From a virus: DNA of 45,136 nucleotides. This document shows, piece by piece, positions 40,069 to 45,136 of this stretch. The notes under the pieces were generated by a model. It was not told the origin of the DNA. It saw only the letters and a program-made list of their open reading frames with translations, and made no database searches. Made by a program: the position numbers and the translations under genes. The stretch's first letter is position 1, and each line of letters starts with the position of its first letter. The stretch lies in IMG/VR virus record IMGVR_UViG_3300020190_002958, positions 1 through 45,136 of that record. One strand, written 5' to 3'.

Positions 40069-41010
40069 TTAAGAAAAAGTTTTTTTAAAAACTTTATCGA
40101 CTTTGTTCATCAACTTCTTATAATCTCTACCACCGTTTTGTTCCCACGATTCAAAATGATCAAACACACAATGTATTGGTGCTTTAGATAATTTTCTTAT
40201 ATATGAATCTTCGTTGTCCATATAGTTTGGTCTAAACTCAGGGCCTTTGGTTAGATACATTATCATAGGTGTATCAAAATATGCACAAAATATACCACCA
40301 CCACCGTTTATAGTAACAAATCCTTCGGCTTCAGCAAAAAGTTTTAGATTTAAAGTACTATAATCCAAATCAGAATATTTCTTGGTTAACTTGTTTAAAT
40401 TAATAACTTTACCGCCAAAATATTCACATAAATCGTAATCTGTAATCTTACCTACTTCTTCTGTTTGTGCCGTCAATTTAATATTTGTATGAATTGTATT
40501 AACTTCGTTCTGGTCCAAAACAAATTCGGTATTGTCTGGTCTTTTATAAATTACTGTATATCCCTTTTCTGTTAAGTTTTCAAAGATTTGATATAGATTG
40601 TTAATATCAAAATATCTATATGGTCTAAAACCAAGTTTGCCTGGTTCAATGTTATAAATGTTATTTACAATAACATAAGGTTTTAAATCGTTGAAAACAT
40701 CATTACGATAATATTCTTTATAAGGTGGAACTATCCATTGACTATAATCTATTACACCATGTTTGCCACCGCCTGCAGGTGAGTTATGTAACCATTTATT
40801 AGGTATATCACGTAATGCTATTGAATTATCCAATGTTCTGTTATCGATGTCGTCAATAACTCTATCCGTAAAATAATAAAAAGGTTTCATGCCTTTACAC
40901 ACATGTACCTTTTCCAACATATCATTTTTATGAAGCCAATGAACGTAAGGTATTGATAATACTATTTCAGATGCAAATTCGGGATTGGTGTATACGGTGA
41001 GTTTATTCAT
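40069..41010 (-). CDS. GT-B-like glycosyltransferase
   Basis: The product is 313 residues. The N-terminal half (LTVYTNPEFASEIVLSIPYV) and the C-terminal EAEGFVTINGGGGIFCAYFD with TPMIMYLTKGPEF resemble the donor-site of GT9-like ADP-heptose or related transferases. Not a firm match. It overlaps the UDP-galactopyranose mutase gene by eight bases (ATG inside its 3' end), so it is probably translated with it and may use its product, UDP-galactofuranose. The acceptor is unknown. Confidence 0.6.
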   Translation of the reverse strand: MNKLTVYTNPEFASEIVLSIPYVHWLHKNDMLEKVHVCKGMKPFYYFTDRVIDDIDNRTLDNSIALRDIPNKWLHNSPAGGGKHGVIDYSQWIVPPYKEYYRNDVFNDLKPYVIVNNIYNIEPGKLGFRPYRYFDINNLYQIFENLTEKGYTVIYKRPDNTEFVLDQNEVNTIHTNIKLTAQTEEVGKITDYDLCEYFGGKVINLNKLTKKYSDLDYSTLNLKLFAEAEGFVTINGGGGIFCAYFDTPMIMYLTKGPEFRPNYMDNEDSYIRKLSKAPIHCVFDHFESWEQNGGRDYKKLMNKVDKVFKKTFS

Positions 41011-42109
41011 TGTTAACTTCTTTATTTACTGTAGTCAAAGATGCAGCAATAATCTGATGCATATCATAATATCTATATTCGGCAAGTCTGCCACCAAATA
41101 TTATATTAATTTCTTTTTCTGATAGTGTTTTATATTTTTCGTATATAGGTGTATTGATTTTATCATTGATAGGATAATACGGTTCTAATCCTTCGCCGTA
41201 TTCTCTAGGATATTCACGTGTAATATACGTAAAATTAGTATCTACCATATCAAAATGTTTGTGTTCTACAATTCGGGTTTCTGGACGATGTAATTCAGTA
41301 TAGTTAATAACCGCGTTACCTTGATAATCAGACACTTCAATACGTTCGGTTTCAAATTTAAGACTTCTATAATTTAACTTACCATAAATGTAATCATAAA
41401 ACGCGTCAATTGGTCCTGTATATATTACTTTTTTAGCAATATTATTAAATGACTGTTTATTCAGAAGATAATCTTCATTTAAACGAACTTCGATTCCGTC
41501 TAACAATTTTTCAAATATTTGAGTATAACCACCAATAGGAATGCCTTGATACTGATCTGTATAGTAATTATCATCAAAATTAAATCTTATTGGTAGTCGT
41601 TTAATGATAGAACATGGTAACTCCGATGGCGGTCTTCCCCACTGTTTAGTAGTATATCCTTTTATAAATAAATTATATAATTTTTCACCTACTTGTGATA
41701 ATATCCACTCTTCTAAATTTTTTGGATTATCATTTTTAATTTTAACGGATTCTATTTTACGTTTCGCTTCTTCTGGAGTTGTGACACCATAAATCTGATA
41801 AAGTGTAAATAGATTGATAGGAAATGAATATAATTGACCATCAAATTGAACTTTAGGTCTATTAACAAAATTATTAAATGTTGCAAATTGATTTACAAAC
41901 TGCCAAATTTTGAGATTATTTGTGTGAAATATATGAGGACCGTATTTTTGGATATGAATACCATCACGATTTTCGGTATAACAGTTGCCGCCGATATGAC
42001 TTCTTTTTTCAATAACCAAACATTTTTTGTTATAAAGATTGGTCATTTGGTGAGCAAAAACCGATCCAAAAAAACCAGATCCAACTATTAAATAATCATA
42101 ATACTTCAT
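41003..42109 (-). CDS. glf: UDP-galactopyranose mutase
   Basis: The product is 368 residues, the usual length. FAD-binding GxGxxG is LIVGSGFFGS (near residue 8), with EKRSHIGGN following. YGPHIFHTNN and KGYTTKQWGRPP are family signatures, and FGGRLAEYRYYDMHQ is the typical end. The enzyme interconverts UDP-galactopyranose and UDP-galactofuranose with reduced FAD. Galactofuranose is found in bacterial surface glycans, so the phage may decorate or remodel surface sugars. It overlaps the SGNH-like gene by 14 bases and the GT-B gene by eight. Confidence 0.93.
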   Translation of the reverse strand: MKYYDYLIVGSGFFGSVFAHQMTNLYNKKCLVIEKRSHIGGNCYTENRDGIHIQKYGPHIFHTNNLKIWQFVNQFATFNNFVNRPKVQFDGQLYSFPINLFTLYQIYGVTTPEEAKRKIESVKIKNDNPKNLEEWILSQVGEKLYNLFIKGYTTKQWGRPPSELPCSIIKRLPIRFNFDDNYYTDQYQGIPIGGYTQIFEKLLDGIEVRLNEDYLLNKQSFNNIAKKVIYTGPIDAFYDYIYGKLNYRSLKFETERIEVSDYQGNAVINYTELHRPETRIVEHKHFDMVDTNFTYITREYPREYGEGLEPYYPINDKINTPIYEKYKTLSEKEINIIFGGRLAEYRYYDMHQIIAASLTTVNKEVNNE

Positions 42110-42689
42110 ATAATCTTTCTAACACATAACGGTTATCATTAATATGTACTAAATTGTCGGACAATTCAGGTTTTAATAACCCAGCCTCGGTTGAATATCT
42201 GTTATAAAAATTAAGAAAATGATATTTGTGAGTATGACATTCCTTTTCCAATAAAGAATTTAAAGTTAATGTATATTCTACTCTTGTTAAATCGTCGTGT
42301 ATAAACGGATATTCGTGAGTTATTGGTTTATTTATCGATTCAAAGTATGGCTGACTCATGGGCGGAGTAATACACACTATAATTATTTTTTTATATTTTG
42401 TTATATTTGACTCTATCGTTTTAAAATAGTTAAAACACAATTCATTAGAAAGGTCATCAAGGTTTCTACCTAAATTTATTTGTTTTCCGATGTGACATCT
42501 ACAATCAATTTCTCCGTAGTTAAAAATAAATGTATTTTCAGAACTGTTGAATTCTTCAGAAAAATTAGGTAAAACTCCATCTCTACCGATTCTATACATG
42601 GTAATTGAATTTTCTCCTAGAAACGTATGTGAGTGAATTAAACCATGAAAATTGCAAAAAGAATGACTATCTCCGAAGATATAAATCAT
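42096..42689 (-). CDS. SGNH/GDSL-like hydrolase
   Basis: The product is 197 residues. YIFGDSHSFCNF carries the GDS block with the nucleophile Ser, NYGEIDCRCHIG stands where the GxND block III lies (Glu-Ile-Asp variant), and SDNLVHIND fits the DxxH block V. The family cleaves esters, often acetyl groups on sugars. Variation in block III means activity is not certain. It overlaps the methyltransferase gene on one side and the mutase gene on the other. Confidence 0.7.
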   Translation of the reverse strand: MIYIFGDSHSFCNFHGLIHSHTFLGENSITMYRIGRDGVLPNFSEEFNSSENTFIFNYGEIDCRCHIGKQINLGRNLDDLSNELCFNYFKTIESNITKYKKIIIVCITPPMSQPYFESINKPITHEYPFIHDDLTRVEYTLTLNSLLEKECHTHKYHFLNFYNRYSTEAGLLKPELSDNLVHINDNRYVLERLYEVL

Positions 42690-43309
42690 ACAAGTTGTTT
42701 TTTAATATAAAATCCCTCACCCCAAGTTTGACCACACCATTCGGTTAATAGTCTTACAAATCCATATTTAGATAGAAACTCGTCTAAATCATTAACTAGA
42801 GTACAATTCTTATATACAGAATCACGATTTATTTCAGAATAGATATAATCTATATTGTGTAAATAATTACTTGCTCCCTTTAATGCTTCTAATTCATAAC
42901 CTTGAACATCAATATTAATAAAGTTATAAATTTTTTCTGAAACAATATCATCTAATCTAACCATATCTACAATTTCTTGCCCATTAAATTCAATAAATGG
43001 ATATTGTTTTGCATGTAAATCCGGTTCAAGTATCGAATTGGATTGACCTTGATTTGCACTTTCCACAAACATTTTTACTTTATCCGTTTTATTACCGAGA
43101 GCATTTTTAATCAATTTGATTTTATTTGACTTGGGTATATTAAGTTTTAATAAATCAAAATTTTTAGTACAAGGTTCGATAAATAACATGTATTCTATAT
43201 TATAGTCTCGATACATGAAATACTCTTCGCCGAAATGAGCACCAATATGAATTATACCACTGATGTTTAAATCATATGCATGTGCTAGATCTTGAAGAGT
43301 ATATGTCAT
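42686..43309 (-). CDS. FkbM-family methyltransferase
   Basis: The product is 207 residues. ISGIIHIGAHFGEEYFMYRD is the SAM-binding start typical of FkbM proteins (GA..G), EYMLFIEPCTKNF follows, and FINIDVQGYELEALKGA is the signature IDVEG-type motif with LKGA. The C terminus contains WCGQTWGEGFY. The family methylates hydroxyl groups of sugars and polyketides; in a glycan cluster, a sugar O-methylation is the likely reaction. It ends four bases into the SGNH-like gene. Confidence 0.85.
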   Translation of the reverse strand: MTYTLQDLAHAYDLNISGIIHIGAHFGEEYFMYRDYNIEYMLFIEPCTKNFDLLKLNIPKSNKIKLIKNALGNKTDKVKMFVESANQGQSNSILEPDLHAKQYPFIEFNGQEIVDMVRLDDIVSEKIYNFINIDVQGYELEALKGASNYLHNIDYIYSEINRDSVYKNCTLVNDLDEFLSKYGFVRLLTEWCGQTWGEGFYIKKQLV

Positions 43310-43312
43310 ATG

Positions 43313-44074
43313 TTATTTATAAAAGTGATTGAACGTTCTTTCCATCCAATAAGCGACATGTCGGTCGTTTTGAGGTATCGCATTAAAGTGATATACCCAT
43401 CCACAATCAAGATAATGTAATTCGTCACTAAACCAGCTATGGCCTGGTATGTGTAATAAATTTTTTCTAAATAAATCTTGTAGATTATATATTTCCGGTA
43501 AATAAGTTACTTCTATATTGTGCTTTTTAACCAAATAGTTTACAATAGTTTGATCCGTACCTGCTTTTATTTTTTTAGTCAAATCCGGTATTATATCTTT
43601 GTTAGATAAATAAAACTGTTTTACTTTGTCTAGAAAATCTTTATGACTTTTATTTAACGTAATAAATCCGCTATTAAAGTATTGCCATGTTTTAATATAA
43701 TCCATGTCGGGAAACAAACCATCTCTCCATTGAGTTATACTTCGTTTAGTCCATTCATAACATCCGTTATTAACAACCACTCCTAATTTACCTGCGCTTT
43801 CTTGAAAGAAATCAGGACAATTCGGATGAACGATTGTATCAGCATCTACTAATAAAACATTTTCAAATTCAATGCCATTTTCTTCTAAAATATCAAACGC
43901 CCAGTATCTATGTAAATTTACTCTTAATATGTTTGGATCGATTATTGGATCTGTTAATTCAACTACTTTTGCGTTGTTATTTTTAGCCCAACGATTCCAA
44001 CTCTCAATGCCAAGATAATAAGGAGAATTTCTACCGTTGTTTAAATTTACATTTACTATAAAAACGATATTCAT
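43313..44074 (-). CDS. GT-A glycosyltransferase (GT8-like)
   Basis: The product is 253 residues from ATG 44074, chosen because it overlaps the upstream stop as ATGA; an upstream in-frame start would place nine residues inside the previous gene. NIVFIVNVNLNNGRN starts a GT-A fold. LLVDADTIVHPN is the DXD metal-binding motif, and YFNSGFITLNKSH and AGTDQTIVNYLV are the acceptor-side elements found in GT8-like enzymes. The donor sugar is unknown. Confidence 0.75.
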   Translation of the reverse strand: MNIVFIVNVNLNNGRNSPYYLGIESWNRWAKNNNAKVVELTDPIIDPNILRVNLHRYWAFDILEENGIEFENVLLVDADTIVHPNCPDFFQESAGKLGVVVNNGCYEWTKRSITQWRDGLFPDMDYIKTWQYFNSGFITLNKSHKDFLDKVKQFYLSNKDIIPDLTKKIKAGTDQTIVNYLVKKHNIEVTYLPEIYNLQDLFRKNLLHIPGHSWFSDELHYLDCGWVYHFNAIPQNDRHVAYWMERTFNHFYK

Positions 44075-44910
44075 GATACTGCGGATTTGTATTTTTCCCA
44101 ATCTTTATTCTTGCGAACTGTTAAATTGCGATTCCAAACACCTTTTAAAACAACTGGTTCTATATCGTATTCTTCAAACTTTTTAATAAAAGCGTTAATA
44201 TCTTTTGGAAAACATGTACCACCAAAACCATAATCTCCATCGTGACCAGGTACTTGATAGTGACTGATACCGATTCTTCCGTCTGTCATTACGCCTCCTA
44301 AAATTTTATCCCACGATAGATTTAATTTTTTAGTTAATAAATGCATTTCATTAAAGAATGAAACTTTTGTAGCAAAGAAACAGTTTGCAAAATATTTTAC
44401 AAATTCAGATTCATTACTTGTCATCGTCTGACAATTTACACCCGGAAATCTTTCTTCAAATAATCTTTTAACGGTACTTACACCATTTTCTTCTTTACCA
44501 CCGACAATGTTTCTACTGGGTGTAATAAAGTCTATTAATGCACTTCTAGCTGTTAGAAACTCAGGTGAATGAACAATTTTAAGCGGTGTATATTGTTTAC
44601 ATAAATCTTCTGTAGAACCGATGGGTACAGTAGATTTTATTACAAATATAGTATTAGGATTATAAGCCTCTATTATTACGGAAGCAAAAAATCCTTTTAT
44701 ATAAGATAAATCACAGTTCAAACTGTCTTTGAACATAGGTGTAGGTAAACATACAAATACAATATCTTGTTTTATTGTATCTTCGAACGTATCGGTAGAT
44801 TTAGATTGATTAACGTCGTATATTTTAACGTCGTGATAATGATTTAGTCCTTTATTTATTGCGTTACCAACAAACCCGTTACCGATAATTCCTATTTTAA
44901 ATTTTTGCAT
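44071..44910 (-). CDS. UDP-glucose/GDP-mannose dehydrogenase-like protein, short form
   Basis: The product is 279 residues. The NAD-binding start is IGIIGNGFVGNAI (GxGxxG), followed by FVCLPTPM and FVIKSTVPIGST. VHSPEFLTARSAL is the family's sugar-side region. GFGGTCFPKDINAF holds the catalytic Cys of four-electron dehydrogenases. The family normally has a further C-terminal domain of about 100 residues that binds the nucleotide; this protein stops soon after the middle domain, and no continuation is found in the 3' flank, where the next gene begins at the stop. It would oxidise a sugar nucleotide (for example UDP-glucose to the uronate), but the truncation makes this uncertain. Confidence 0.8.
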   Translation of the reverse strand: MQKFKIGIIGNGFVGNAINKGLNHYHDVKIYDVNQSKSTDTFEDTIKQDIVFVCLPTPMFKDSLNCDLSYIKGFFASVIIEAYNPNTIFVIKSTVPIGSTEDLCKQYTPLKIVHSPEFLTARSALIDFITPSRNIVGGKEENGVSTVKRLFEERFPGVNCQTMTSNESEFVKYFANCFFATKVSFFNEMHLLTKKLNLSWDKILGGVMTDGRIGISHYQVPGHDGDYGFGGTCFPKDINAFIKKFEEYDIEPVVLKGVWNRNLTVRKNKDWEKYKSAVS

Positions 44911-44931
44911 AACTTTTAAAATAACTATCTT

Positions 44932-45136
44932 TTATAACTCACTTTCTAATATTTTAATCGTTTTCTCGACGAATTTTTGTTCGGTAAAATGTGTATTGTA
45001 TAGTTCCACAGTTTCTTCACTACATTTTTTATAAAAATCTTTATCTCTTACAAGTCTACTTGCTAGTTTTCTAGCTTCGTATATATCACCTTCTTTAACG
45101 GACAAACTCGGATGTAAAATTTTTTGTGTATGTAAA
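44932..45136 (-). CDS. Glycosyltransferase C-terminal fragment (GT4-like), partial
   Basis: A minus-strand frame runs in from the window edge and stops at 44932-44934. It encodes 67 residues (LHTQKILHPSLSVKEGDIYE to TEQKFVEKTIKILESEL). The pattern EGDIYEARKLASRLVRDKDF followed by a helix and FTEQKFVEKTIKIL is that of the last helix of GT-B (GT4) transferases. Its start lies outside. It is 21 bases upstream of the dehydrogenase gene and probably the preceding gene of the same cluster. Confidence 0.55.
   Translation of the reverse strand, partial: LHTQKILHPSLSVKEGDIYEARKLASRLVRDKDFYKKCSEETVELYNTHFTEQKFVEKTIKILESEL

Noticed and set aside
1-45136. tRNA genes, CRISPR arrays, integrase, insertion sequences
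   Set aside because: None was seen by eye: no cloverleaf with a CCA-type end, no regularly spaced repeats, no transposase or recombinase motifs. A covariance-model search would be needed to exclude tRNAs firmly.

Overview
The window is part of an AT-rich, tightly packed genome of a T4-type contractile-tailed phage. The evidence is a tail-tube protein of the gp19 type, a gp26-type hub/tail chaperone, a long tape-measure-like protein, baseplate proteins, and a T4-style replication set (gp32 single-strand binding protein, UvsX/RecA recombinase, RNase H, gp41-like helicase, class Ia ribonucleotide reductase NrdA/NrdB, dNMP-kinase-like protein). The GT-2/FkbM/galactofuranose gene block, the collagen-like fibre and the MoxR+VWA pair are reminiscent of marine relatives of T4, but the host cannot be read from the sequence. 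No tRNA, integrase, insertion sequence or CRISPR array was seen.

Layout: (1) 1-539, the end of a collagen-like tail fibre with a self-cleaving S74 chaperone tail. (2) 534-2125, two minus-strand genes (a GT-2 glycosyltransferase and a coiled-coil protein). (3) 2178-18806, a plus-strand virion block: HAD phosphatase/nucleotidyltransferase fusion, tail tube, HxGH nucleotidyltransferase, tail chaperone with a probable frameshift extension, tape measure, tube-initiator-like protein, LysM baseplate protein and hub-like protein, then a small family-A DNA polymerase-like protein and a 772-residue unknown. (4) 18807-27600, replication and nucleotide metabolism: gp32, uvsX, a decayed gene, an RNase H gene split in two frames, helicase, nrdA, nrdB. 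(5) 27604-37573, mixed genes: holin-like membrane protein, fucosyltransferase-like protein, MoxR ATPase plus VWA/HExxH protein, a DruA-like (DUF4338-like) protein, UV-damage endonuclease, a small high-GC gene, possible clamp-loader subunit, dNMP kinase. (6) 37560-45136, a minus-strand glycan cluster: glycosyltransferases, methyltransferases, UDP-galactopyranose mutase, SGNH-like protein and a short UDP-glucose-dehydrogenase-like protein, most of them overlapping or only a few bases apart.

Regulation is partly legible. Seven plus-strand genes, mostly virion-type, carry TATTTAT(A/T) exactly four bases before the start codon. If this is the late-promoter element, their mRNAs would be nearly leaderless. 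Several non-virion genes instead carry sigma70-like TTGAC-N15/16-TA..T promoters, sometimes with ordinary Shine-Dalgarno sites. Rho-independent terminators follow the tail-tube, gp32, uvsX, nrdB, 32596 and dNMP-kinase genes, and two of them lie inside the 3' coding ends of convergent genes.

The most notable points are the TATTTAT-N4-start architecture, the tail-chaperone frameshift just upstream of the tape measure, the RNase H gene broken inside its VDGLN motif by a TAGTG stop/start overlap, a compact family-A polymerase next to baseplate genes, a gp32 without any cysteine, and the MoxR/VWA and DruA-like genes.
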